Position numbers and translations under genes: made by a program. This document shows, one piece after another, positions 47,437 through 56,239 of a stretch of DNA of 64,000 bases (the stretch's first letter is position 1; each line of letters opens with the position of its first letter). The notes beneath the pieces were generated by a model. That model did not search any database, was not told where the DNA came from, and saw nothing but the letters and a program-made list of their open reading frames with translations. The stretch comes from Flavobacterium rivuli WB 3.3-2 = DSM 21788 (GTDB lineage Bacteria; Bacteroidota; Bacteroidia; Flavobacteriales; Flavobacteriaceae). The stretch spans positions 1 to 64,000 of the forward strand of contig NZ_KB899978.1 in NCBI RefSeq assembly GCF_000378485.1. The letters run 5' to 3'.

Positions 47437-49203
47437 ATGAAAATTTTTACTACACCTCTTAACCTTAAGTTTCTTTGCTTAGCAATGGTATTTATGCTTT
47501 GTGGCACTTTAGCCGCAAATGCACAAAACAATACAACCGGCGGATGTAGCGTTACTACTACATGGAACGGTACTGCATGGAGTAATGGAGAACCTAATAC
47601 AGGAGTAAGAGCAGTTATAACAGGTAACTTTACATCATCAGCAAATATTTTTGCTTGTAACTTAACAGTAAACAACGGTGCACACGTTACCATATCGGCA
47701 GGAACAACCCTTACAGTAAATAATGAAATATCAGTAAACAGTAATTCTTTACTTGTAATACAAAACAATGCCAACCTTGTACAAATAAACGATAGTGCTG
47801 TTAACAATGGTACTATTACTGTTTTAAGAAACAGCTCTTCACTTTACAGGTTAGATTATACACTATGGTCTTCTCCTGTAAGCGGCCAGCAACTACAATC
47901 TTTTTCTCCGGCTACCTCATCAAATCGTTTTTACAATTACACTTACAGCACAGACAATAGCGGTAACGTATCTGAAATGTATAGTAGTGTTAATGCTGCT
48001 GCTAATTTTGAAACAGGAAAATCTTATCTTATACGTATGCCAAATGCAGATAATGCATCAGGCTATAATAATGGTACAACAGCATTAACATTTCAGGGCA
48101 GCTTTACAGGCGTACCAACAAATGGCACTGTTACAAAAACACTTGCTACACTGGGAAACAGGTATACTGCTGTGGGAAACCCTTATGCCTCTGCAATCAA
48201 CGTTCAGGATTTTTTTGCTGCAAACAGCGAAGTTTTAGATCCTGCTGCCGGTTTATACTTTTGGAGAAAGAAAAATGACACCAATGCAGGCAGCTATGCT
48301 ACACTTACAAGAGATGCTTATGTTTACAACCATGCTAACGGTCAGGAGCAATTTGGCGGCGAGCAGTGGGACGAATTATTTAATGAAGCGTCTTCTCAAA
48401 ACTGGGTAATAAACCCTGGCCAGGGATTTTTAGTTAAAACTGCCGAAGGAGTTGCTAACCCGCAACTTGTATTTAACAACGCCATGCGAAGGGGGGATGT
48501 ACACAACAACCAGTTTTTCAGGACTGCGGAAGATGATCAAAAATCGCGTGTATGGCTTAATTTAACCGGTAATGATGCTTTTAGCCAGACTGCAATAGTA
48601 TATAGTAATACGGCCACTACAGGTTTAGACTATGGCAGGGACGGAAAACTAATAACAAGCGGTACTGTTGCATTTTACTCTATTGCAGATGCTACTGACC
48701 TAACAATCCAGGCACGCCCGGCTTTTCAAAACAATGATGTTGTAGTAATGGGTTACATGGCAAACACAGCCGGTAACTATACCGTAAGCATGCACCGTAA
48801 AGATGGTATATTTACAGAAGGACAAAATATATACATAAAAGATAACGTAACAGGAGCTATACACAATCTTAATAACGACGATTACTCTTTTACTACTGCG
48901 GCAGGTACATTTAACGACAGGTTTACTGTAGTATATACTACAGAAGTTTTAGGGAACAACACTCCCGCAATTACAAATAATGATGTTATTGTTTACAAAC
49001 AAAATGCTGCAATTAACATATCTGCAGGTACTAACCAGATTACAGATGTGGCGGTATACGATATAAGTGGCAGAAAACTGTATGGCAGCAGTAGCGTTAA
49101 TGCTTCTCAAACCGTAATCAACGGATTGCAGGTTGCCCAGGAAATGCTGATCGTTGAAATAAATACTGTTAAAGGTAAAGTAAGTAAAAAAATACTATTC
49201 TAA
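47437..49203 (+). CDS. Minimal member of the shared-module surface protein family, T9SS type C
   Basis: 588 residues: signal peptide (about 1-30, ends LAANAQ), a short linker and then only the module found at the C-terminus of the flanking proteins. The module starts with a beta-helix-like part (TTWNGTAWSNGEPNTG, LTVNNGAHVTISAGTTLTV), then LYRLDYTLWSSPV, a PYASAINVQDFF segment, YFWRKKNDTNAGSYATLTR, GQGFLVKTAEG, FNNAMRRGD and the type C signal ending KVSKKILF. Because this gene has no other domain, it defines the limits of the module (about 550 residues) and shows that it can be made and exported alone. Function unknown. Confidence 0.88.
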   Translation: MKIFTTPLNLKFLCLAMVFMLCGTLAANAQNNTTGGCSVTTTWNGTAWSNGEPNTGVRAVITGNFTSSANIFACNLTVNNGAHVTISAGTTLTVNNEISVNSNSLLVIQNNANLVQINDSAVNNGTITVLRNSSSLYRLDYTLWSSPVSGQQLQSFSPATSSNRFYNYTYSTDNSGNVSEMYSSVNAAANFETGKSYLIRMPNADNASGYNNGTTALTFQGSFTGVPTNGTVTKTLATLGNRYTAVGNPYASAINVQDFFAANSEVLDPAAGLYFWRKKNDTNAGSYATLTRDAYVYNHANGQEQFGGEQWDELFNEASSQNWVINPGQGFLVKTAEGVANPQLVFNNAMRRGDVHNNQFFRTAEDDQKSRVWLNLTGNDAFSQTAIVYSNTATTGLDYGRDGKLITSGTVAFYSIADATDLTIQARPAFQNNDVVVMGYMANTAGNYTVSMHRKDGIFTEGQNIYIKDNVTGAIHNLNNDDYSFTTAAGTFNDRFTVVYTTEVLGNNTPAITNNDVIVYKQNAAINISAGTNQITDVAVYDISGRKLYGSSSVNASQTVINGLQVAQEMLIVEINTVKGKVSKKILF

Positions 49204-49237
49204 TTTCCTCCAAGTCAATTTTTATATATTGACTTTC

Positions 49238-49272
49238 TCCCCACTGTAGTAGTAGCAGTGGGGATTTTTTTT
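49238..49272 (+). terminator. Rho-independent terminator
   Basis: TCCCCACTG / CAGTGGGGA stem with eight T, 35 bp after the stop. Confidence 0.9.
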
Positions 49273-49386
49273 GATTAAATATTTATTATTTAATTAATTA
49301 CAGATACTCGAAAGTAAATCTTAAAGATGTGTTAAATACTTTGCTTAATCATCTACACCAATAAACATTGAGGATTAAACTACCAC

Positions 49387-49455
49387 TCGTCGACAAATAA
49401 ATATATTCGTCGAAGAAAACAACATGCTTTATCGAAAAATTATACAACTCGTCGA
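49387..49455 (+). promoter_or_regulatory. Four-copy TCGTCGA direct-repeat array, 20/22/20-bp spacing
   Basis: TCGTCGA at 49387, 49407 and 49449, and TTATCGA at 49429, all in one orientation: two pairs with 20 bp inside each pair and 22 bp between pairs. A near-consensus -7 box TTCCTTTG (49485-49492) follows 36 bp after the last copy. Helically phased direct repeats of this kind suit a dimeric activator of the LytTR type. The rest of the intergenic region (49273-49575) shows no gene. Confidence 0.65.
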
Positions 49456-49575
49456 ATAGTTAAAAGTTAATCCAAATGGCGCACTTCCTTTGTAGTGTCA
49501 TTAAGATTAAAGCATTTATTTACCCGAATATCACCCAATAATTAATTACTAAAATTATCTAAAAAATAAATAACC

Positions 49576-52500
49576 ATGGAATGTCATTACAAGATTACTA
49601 AACTTGCTATGCTATTGATGTTTTTTGTAACAGCCGGCATGTATGCACAGGCGCCTACAGTAACATCTTTTTCGCCTACGGTAGTTACACAAAAATCGGT
49701 TGTTACCATTACCGGTACAAACCTTGGTAACGTTACAGCCGTAAAATTTGGCGGTACTGCCGCCACATCTTTTACTGCAACTGCTACAAGCATTACTGCA
49801 ATTGTAGCATCGGGTACATCTGGTGTTGTTAGTGTTACTAACCCAACAGGTACTGCATCATCAACTGCCAGTATAACTTATGTAGCTCCTGCAGCTACAG
49901 CAGCCACTAATGCGGTAACGCGCGTTATGACAGACTGGGGAGGCTATTGGTCATCTACTACAACATCGTCTGAAACAGCAAGACAGCCTAATACCCACCA
50001 TAACCTTACCGGTTTTACCGTTAATAATGGTACAACCTACTCTACCGGGGTAGATGATGCCACACTTACTACAAGGCTGGGCGGTAGTAACATGTATGCA
50101 CACTCTGATTTTAGGGCGTTACCTGTAAACAGCATTAGTGGCAGCACAGGCCCATCAAGCTACCTTGCTATGGGAAGCCTTATAGACGGAAGCGTTAGCA
50201 CAGCTACATATACAGCACCCGGTGTTGCCGGACTGCGTGTTAAAGATGTTTTAATTGATGGTATTAAAGGCCTTGATTTAGGTACAGGTGTAACAAACTT
50301 AAGTGCCAGCGCAGTACTGTCTTTTAACGTAAACAGTATAGTTCCTGAAAAAATAATTGATGCCGAACCGGATATCCTTATTACCCAGATAGCTTCGCCA
50401 AGCAGCAATGCCGACCTTTATTATTTTACAGATGCAGCCGGAAATATTGTAGGTAACCCAATATCTGCAAACTTAAGCAGCATTGGTGCAGTAGGTACTT
50501 ACAGGCTGGATCTTTTTACACTTGCAACAAACTCTGCTTACTCTACTGTTACACCATCTGCCTCGTTTGAAAATAACGGCACCAGGGAAATCAGGATGAT
50601 TGCCTTTAAACTAACAGATTTTGGTATTACCTCTGCCACAGCTACCGGCATAACACAATTTAAATGCATACCGGGTGGCGATAGCGATACAGCCTTTACA
50701 GCATATAACGCTGCCTCTTTTATAATCCCTGCGCCGGTTATTACTGTACAGCCAACATCTCAGGTAGTATGTACGGGTACAGGCAGTGCTACATTTAGCC
50801 TTACAGCCACAGGCACAGGCCTTTCTTACCAATGGAAAAAAAATGGTGTTGATATTGCCAACGCAACGTCATCATCTTATACTGTAGAAAGTACAGCAGC
50901 AAACGTAGCGGCTTACAGTGTTGTTGTTAGCAACGAATCAGGATCGGTAGCAAGCCAGATAGCTTACCTTAACACTCTTATTTCAGCGCAGCCTGCATCT
51001 GCAACAACATGCCAGGCATCGCCTACTACACTTAGCATAGCAGTAAACGGAGCAAGCTTAACCTACCAGTGGTACTCTAACACTGCTAACACTACTACAG
51101 GCAGCACACTAATTGCGAATGCTACAACATCGAGCTATACTCCTGCCGTAAATGCATCAGGTATTACCTACTATTACTGTATTGTTAACAACAATAACAC
51201 AGCATGTGCAAGGGTTACGTCAAATATCGTTTCGGTAACCGTATCGGCAACATCAGCAGCAGGAACAATATCCGGCAACCAGGCAATATGCAGCGGTACA
51301 ACAGCAACAGTAAGCCTTACAGGTTACACAGGCTCTATACAATGGCAGGAATCATCAGACAATAGTAACTGGGCTGCCGTAACAACAGGTACAGGTGGTA
51401 CTACAGCAACTTATACTACAGCTGCACTTACAGCAATACGATATTACAGGGCTGTAGTAACAAGCGGAACTTGCAGCAGTACAACATCGGGCACATCAAC
51501 AATTAGCATTACACCGGTTTCTGTTGCAGGCACACCATCGGCAAACCAAACAATATGCAGTGGCACAACCGCTACAGTAAGCATTACAGGTTATACCGGT
51601 ACTATACAATGGCAGCAATCTGCTAACAACAGTACATGGACTAACATTGATGGGGCAACATCTGCAAGCTATACATCTAATGCAATTACAGCTACTACAT
51701 ACTATAAAGCAGTGGTTACAAGCGGTACATGCAGCAGTGCAACATCGGGTACTATAACTGTAAACATATCTCCGCTATCTGTAGCCGGCAGAACATCTGC
51801 TAACCAGGCTCTTTGCCCTAACACAGCAACAAGCATAAACATTGCACAATATACAGGAAGCATACAGTGGCAACAATCTGCAGATGCTACTATATGGGTT
51901 AACGTAAGTGGTGGCAATGGCGCTACAAGTGCAGTATACACTACACCTGCCCTTACTGCTACAACGTACTACAGGGCTTTAGCAACCAGTGGCACTTGCA
52001 GTAGTGCAACATCTGCTACTATAACCATTACGGTAAACAACATTTTAATCTGGACAGGATATGTAAGCACCGCCTGGAACACGGCAGAAAACTGGGCTTG
52101 TGGTGTACTGCCTACCTTAAACGATGCTGTATCTATACCGGCTAATGCTACACGCCAGCCTACCGTTTCGGGCATAGTAGGCCTTGCAAAAAGCCTTACA
52201 ATAGAAAATGGTGCAAACCTGACCGTTCTTACAGGCGGATCGTTAAAAGTTGCAAACGCTGTTACCGTTGCTAATGGAGCTAACATGATAGTTGAAGATA
52301 ATGGAGCCCTTATACAGGTTAATGATATAGCAAATAGCGGCAAAATTGATGTTCTTAAAAACAGCAATCCATTATACAGGCTTGACTATACTATGTGGTC
52401 TTCGCCGGTAAGGGAACAAAACCTGCAAAATTTTTCACCACAAACTGTATCTACACGTTTTTACGAATACAAATGTATTTTTGATACTTCTTTACAAAGG

Positions 52501-53733
52501 TATAACGAATATTACACTACTGTAGACCCTGCAAATACATCTTTTGAAACAGGAAAAGGATATCTTATACGTATGCCGGATATTGACGATGCAACAGGAT
52601 ATAATAACGGAGCAGCATCTATAATACTACCGGGTACTTTTACAGGTATACCTAATAATGGAACTGTAAACAGGGCAGCCTCTTTAAACGGCAAACGTTT
52701 TACAGCAGTAGGTAACCCTTACCCTTCACCTATTAGCCTTGTAGATTTTTACACACAAAACTCAGGCGTAATAGATGGTAACTCTGCATTATACTTCTGG
52801 AGAAAAAGGAACAATTACAGGATGTCGTCTTATGTAACTATAACAATGGCTTCTTATACGGCTAACAGGGCAGGATCTGGCGGTACAGAACAGGCTTCTT
52901 TTTACACAGGAGATAACAGTGACTGGTTAATAGCACAGGGACAGGGCTTTATTGTAAAAGCACAAAGAAATCCATCTGTAACAAACATTACCTTTAACAA
53001 TAGCATGAGAAGAGCTGTACCTACAACAGGAAGGCAGGCTTTTTTCAGGGAAGGTCAATCTACAACATCACGCCTTTGGCTAAACCTTACCGGTAGCGAA
53101 ACCGCTTTTAGCCAGGCTGCCATAGCTTACATGGATGGCGCAACAACAGGCCTTGACTATGGTTATGATGGCGAACAGCTTGCAGGAGACGATGAAATAG
53201 CATTGTATACAATTGCAGATGACAGTAATCTTGCTATACAGGCAAGGCCGGTATTTACTCCAAATGATGTAGTAACTGTAGGTTATATAGCAAATGTAAC
53301 CGGAGAATATGCCCTGAGCCTTGACCATACGGAAGGTGTATTTACTACAGGACAGGAAATTTACCTTAAGGATAACACTACTAATACTGTACAAAATATT
53401 ACCGACGGAGCGTATGCATTTACATCTGAAGCAGGTACGTTTAACAGCAGGTTCGAATTACTATATACAAACGATGCTTTAGGGGTTAATACACCTGTAA
53501 TTACAAGCAAAGAGGTTATTGTTTATAAAGAAGGATCTGTTATTAATATATCTGCAGGTACTACAGAAATTACAGATGTAACAATATATGATGTAAGGGG
53601 CAGGAAACTGCTTAACAAAGACAACGTAAAAGCTGCACAAACTGTAATTAGTGGTTTGCAGGCTGCACAGGAAGTTTTAATTGTAGAAATTAATACCGTA
53701 AAAGGAAAAGTAAGTAAAAAGATCGTTTTTTAA
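49576..53733 (+). CDS. IPT/Ig-repeat surface protein with shared C-terminal module, T9SS type C
   Basis: 1385 residues. Signal peptide about 1-25 (ends GMYAQ). Residues about 26-105 are an IPT/TIG domain (PTVTSFSPTVVTQKSVVTIT). Residues about 110-390 have no family I can name (DWGGYWSSTTTSSETARQPN). Ig-like domains follow (about 392-560), then three tandem repeats of ~90 residues that start ICSGTTATVS or LCPNTATSIN and contain SIQWQQS and TSGTCSS (about 560-830). The shared module begins near ILIWTGYVSTAWNTAENWAC and includes YRLDYTMWSSPV, YFWRKRNNYRMSSYVT and GQGFIVKAQ; the type C signal ends KVSKKIVF. Last gene of the array. Confidence 0.9.
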   Translation: MECHYKITKLAMLLMFFVTAGMYAQAPTVTSFSPTVVTQKSVVTITGTNLGNVTAVKFGGTAATSFTATATSITAIVASGTSGVVSVTNPTGTASSTASITYVAPAATAATNAVTRVMTDWGGYWSSTTTSSETARQPNTHHNLTGFTVNNGTTYSTGVDDATLTTRLGGSNMYAHSDFRALPVNSISGSTGPSSYLAMGSLIDGSVSTATYTAPGVAGLRVKDVLIDGIKGLDLGTGVTNLSASAVLSFNVNSIVPEKIIDAEPDILITQIASPSSNADLYYFTDAAGNIVGNPISANLSSIGAVGTYRLDLFTLATNSAYSTVTPSASFENNGTREIRMIAFKLTDFGITSATATGITQFKCIPGGDSDTAFTAYNAASFIIPAPVITVQPTSQVVCTGTGSATFSLTATGTGLSYQWKKNGVDIANATSSSYTVESTAANVAAYSVVVSNESGSVASQIAYLNTLISAQPASATTCQASPTTLSIAVNGASLTYQWYSNTANTTTGSTLIANATTSSYTPAVNASGITYYYCIVNNNNTACARVTSNIVSVTVSATSAAGTISGNQAICSGTTATVSLTGYTGSIQWQESSDNSNWAAVTTGTGGTTATYTTAALTAIRYYRAVVTSGTCSSTTSGTSTISITPVSVAGTPSANQTICSGTTATVSITGYTGTIQWQQSANNSTWTNIDGATSASYTSNAITATTYYKAVVTSGTCSSATSGTITVNISPLSVAGRTSANQALCPNTATSINIAQYTGSIQWQQSADATIWVNVSGGNGATSAVYTTPALTATTYYRALATSGTCSSATSATITITVNNILIWTGYVSTAWNTAENWACGVLPTLNDAVSIPANATRQPTVSGIVGLAKSLTIENGANLTVLTGGSLKVANAVTVANGANMIVEDNGALIQVNDIANSGKIDVLKNSNPLYRLDYTMWSSPVREQNLQNFSPQTVSTRFYEYKCIFDTSLQRYNEYYTTVDPANTSFETGKGYLIRMPDIDDATGYNNGAASIILPGTFTGIPNNGTVNRAASLNGKRFTAVGNPYPSPISLVDFYTQNSGVIDGNSALYFWRKRNNYRMSSYVTITMASYTANRAGSGGTEQASFYTGDNSDWLIAQGQGFIVKAQRNPSVTNITFNNSMRRAVPTTGRQAFFREGQSTTSRLWLNLTGSETAFSQAAIAYMDGATTGLDYGYDGEQLAGDDEIALYTIADDSNLAIQARPVFTPNDVVTVGYIANVTGEYALSLDHTEGVFTTGQEIYLKDNTTNTVQNITDGAYAFTSEAGTFNSRFELLYTNDALGVNTPVITSKEVIVYKEGSVINISAGTTEITDVTIYDVRGRKLLNKDNVKAAQTVISGLQAAQEVLIVEINTVKGKVSKKIVF

Positions 53734-53755
53734 TTTTTGATAGTTATTATTATTT

Positions 53756-53788
53756 ATCCCCGCTGTACCACTACAGCGGGGATTTTTG
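53756..53788 (+). terminator. Rho-independent terminator ending the array
   Basis: ATCCCCGCTGTA / TACAGCGGGGAT, a perfect 12-bp stem with T-run. Confidence 0.92.
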
Positions 53789-53860
53789 TTTACTGCCAAA
53801 TTCATTTAAAAATTTATTGCTACTTTTATTTCCATTTCCAAAAAAATCCAATCTAAAATT

Positions 53861-55690
53861 ATGTACAAAAAATTTATCCTCACTTACCTGCTGTTGCAGT
53901 CCATTGCATTATTTGCCCAGCAAAATTTGCTGGTTAATGTATACAGCCGGCCAGTACAAAGCCTTAACGGCAAATGGAATTATATTGTAGACCCTTATGA
54001 AAACGGCTATTATAACTACCGCTACGAGCCGTTTGACAAACAGGAAAAACCATCTAAAAGTGCTTTTTTTATGAATGCCAAACAGGAAGACAAAACAGAA
54101 CTTTTAGAATACAATTTTGACAAATCGCCTACGCTAAATGTACCGGGCGACTGGAATACCCAAACCGACAGCCTCTTTTTTTATGAGGGCACTTTATGGT
54201 ATAAAAAGTCTTTTGATTACGTAAGCAAAAAGGAAGGCAACAGGGCATTTTTATATTTTGGTGCCGTAAATTACCATGCCGATGTGTATCTTAATGGCAA
54301 AAAACTGGGCACACATACCGGTGGCTTTACCCCTTTTAATTTTGAGGTTACCGGCAAACTTAAAGACAAAGATAATTTTGTTGTCGTTAAGGTAGATAAT
54401 AAACGCTGTAAAGAATGTGTACCTACACTTAATACCGACTGGTTTAACTATGGTGGCATTACCCGCGATGTGCAGTTGGTAGAGGTTGCCGCCACGTTTA
54501 TACGAGAGTATGAAATTCAGCTAAACCCTAAAAATAATAAGCAACTTACCGGGTTTATTAAACTTGATGGGCAGGCTGCCGCCAATAAAAAAATTACGGT
54601 AACTATTCCTGAACTTAAAATAAAAAAACAAATTACCACCGATGGCGATGGTACCGCCCAGGTAACTATTGACGTTAAAAATGTAAAATACTGGTCGCCC
54701 GAAAATCCACATCTTTATAATGTATTGATTACTGCCGGAGATGATGTTTTGAGTGATAAAATTGGTTTCAGGACTATTACAACAAAAGGGCATAACATTG
54801 TGCTTAACGGCAAAAATGTATTTTTAAGGGGAATTTGTATTCATGAAGAAAGCCCCAATAATGGCAAGAGGGTAAGCACTATAGAGGATGCACGCACGTT
54901 GCTTACATGGGCTAAAGATCTTGGCTGTAACTATGTAAGGCTTGCTCATTACCCGCATAATGAACACATGTTACGCCTGGCCGATGAAATGGGTATTCTT
55001 GTTTGGGAAGAGATCCCTGTGTACTGGACTATAGACTGGAAAAATGCAGACACGTATGCCAATGCCGAAAATCAGTTAACAGAGGTTATAACACGCGACA
55101 GGAACAGGGCATCGGTTATTATATGGTCTATGGCAAATGAAACACCATCGCTACCCGAACGTAATACTTTTTTAGGAAAATTAGCTAAGCATTCCCGTAG
55201 TATGGACCCTACCCGGCTTATAAGTGCCGCCATGGAACAAAGCAATTATGAAGGCAACCCACTTGTAAAAACTATCGACGATCCTTTTGCTGATGTGGTA
55301 GATGTACTTAGCTTTAACCAATACATAGGCTGGTATGATGGCCTGCCAGAAAAATGCAACGAGGTAACGTGGAAAATAACACAGGATAAACCGGTAGTAA
55401 TATCTGAGTTTGGTGCCGATGCAAAAGCCGGTTACCATGCTGATAAACTTACCCGCTTTAGCGAAGAATATCAGGAAGACCTGTATGTGCAAACCCTTAA
55501 AATGCTGAGCAAAATTGAACAGTTACAGGGCTTGTCGCCGTGGATATTAAAAGATTTCCGTTCGCCGCGCAGGCAGTTGCCCGGATTACAGGACGGCTGG
55601 AACCGAAAAGGATTATACAGTGATAAAGGCGAAAAGAAAAAGGCTTTTTATATACTTAAAGCTTTTTATGATGCTAAGGCAAAACAGTAA
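53861..55690 (+). CDS. Glycoside hydrolase family 2, probable beta-glucuronidase
   Basis: 609 residues with a signal peptide (about 1-20). GH2 order is intact: sugar-binding jelly roll (about 25-210), Ig-like domain (about 215-310), TIM barrel (about 315-600). The acid/base is Glu427 in WSMANETP and the nucleophile Glu516 in VISEFGAD. A WNRKG motif (Asn581, Lys583) aligns with the Asn-x-Lys pair of E. coli and gut beta-glucuronidases that recognises the uronic-acid carboxylate, which favours glucuronidase over galactosidase. No T9SS signal, so probably periplasmic. It follows the adhesin array, 127 bp after the last stop. Confidence 0.9.
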   Translation: MYKKFILTYLLLQSIALFAQQNLLVNVYSRPVQSLNGKWNYIVDPYENGYYNYRYEPFDKQEKPSKSAFFMNAKQEDKTELLEYNFDKSPTLNVPGDWNTQTDSLFFYEGTLWYKKSFDYVSKKEGNRAFLYFGAVNYHADVYLNGKKLGTHTGGFTPFNFEVTGKLKDKDNFVVVKVDNKRCKECVPTLNTDWFNYGGITRDVQLVEVAATFIREYEIQLNPKNNKQLTGFIKLDGQAAANKKITVTIPELKIKKQITTDGDGTAQVTIDVKNVKYWSPENPHLYNVLITAGDDVLSDKIGFRTITTKGHNIVLNGKNVFLRGICIHEESPNNGKRVSTIEDARTLLTWAKDLGCNYVRLAHYPHNEHMLRLADEMGILVWEEIPVYWTIDWKNADTYANAENQLTEVITRDRNRASVIIWSMANETPSLPERNTFLGKLAKHSRSMDPTRLISAAMEQSNYEGNPLVKTIDDPFADVVDVLSFNQYIGWYDGLPEKCNEVTWKITQDKPVVISEFGADAKAGYHADKLTRFSEEYQEDLYVQTLKMLSKIEQLQGLSPWILKDFRSPRRQLPGLQDGWNRKGLYSDKGEKKKAFYILKAFYDAKAKQ

Positions 55691-55693
55691 AAC

Positions 55694-55730
55694 AAATTGG
55701 CAGGCTTTGATGCCTGCCAATTTGTTTTTA
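55694..55730. terminator. Bidirectional terminator between convergent genes
   Basis: Perfect 12-bp stem AAATTGGCAGGC / GCCTGCCAATTT with TTTG TTTTT on the plus side. It serves the GH2 gene and lies at the end of the minus-strand Coa1-like gene. Confidence 0.8.
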
Positions 55731-56126
55731 TTCAATATTCATTTCCTGCGTATGCCATCCTGCGTTGTCTTTTATAAGGTATACAAATACAGTAATGTCT
55801 TTTTTTTGCCCCTCAACTTTAATAGATAAGTTAGCTTCTCCTGCATCGTTAACTGTTTTTATCTGACCTGTAACAAAATAACCAAAGTCTTTTATACCCC
55901 CGGTTTGTTTTTGTACGTTGGCATCCTGCTTTATAGACTCGACAGCCGTTTTATAAGCATCGCTTTTTTTCATCAGGCTGCCTCCAAGAAACATTAATGC
56001 TGCTCCAATTACTATAATTGAAGGAATAACAATGGCTATTATTTTACGTGATTTTTTCTTTTGCTGCTCTTTCTGTGCTTTAAAGTAAGCAGCAGGATCA
56101 TTTTTAAAGTCTGGGACATTGTTCAT
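55728..56126 (-). CDS. Cytochrome c oxidase assembly factor Coa1-like membrane protein
   Basis: 132 residues: a polar basic N-terminus (about 1-28), one transmembrane helix (IIAIVIPSIIVIGAALMFLG, about 29-49) and a C-terminal domain with alternating strands (GYFVTGQIKTVNDAGEANLS, ITVFVYLIKDNAGWH). This is the plan of the Coa1/TIMM21-like proteins annotated in many Flavobacteria. In mitochondria Coa1 assists cytochrome oxidase assembly; the bacterial role is unproven, and no oxidase gene is adjacent. Confidence 0.65.
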   Translation of the reverse strand: MNNVPDFKNDPAAYFKAQKEQQKKKSRKIIAIVIPSIIVIGAALMFLGGSLMKKSDAYKTAVESIKQDANVQKQTGGIKDFGYFVTGQIKTVNDAGEANLSIKVEGQKKDITVFVYLIKDNAGWHTQEMNIE

Positions 56127-56187
56127 TTTGTTGGTGTTTGTTATAAATATTAGATGAGTAAACTAAACAATAGCTTGTTATTATTAC

Positions 56188-56216
56188 AAAAAGAGCCACG
56201 CAAAACGTGGCTCTTT
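56188..56216 (-). terminator. Rho-independent terminator of the murA operon
   Basis: AAAGAGCCACG / CGTGGCTCTTT stem with a five-base loop; T-rich on the minus strand (AAAAA on the plus strand before it). Confidence 0.82.
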
Positions 56217-56239
56217 CAATATGCAGTAGGATTAAAAAC

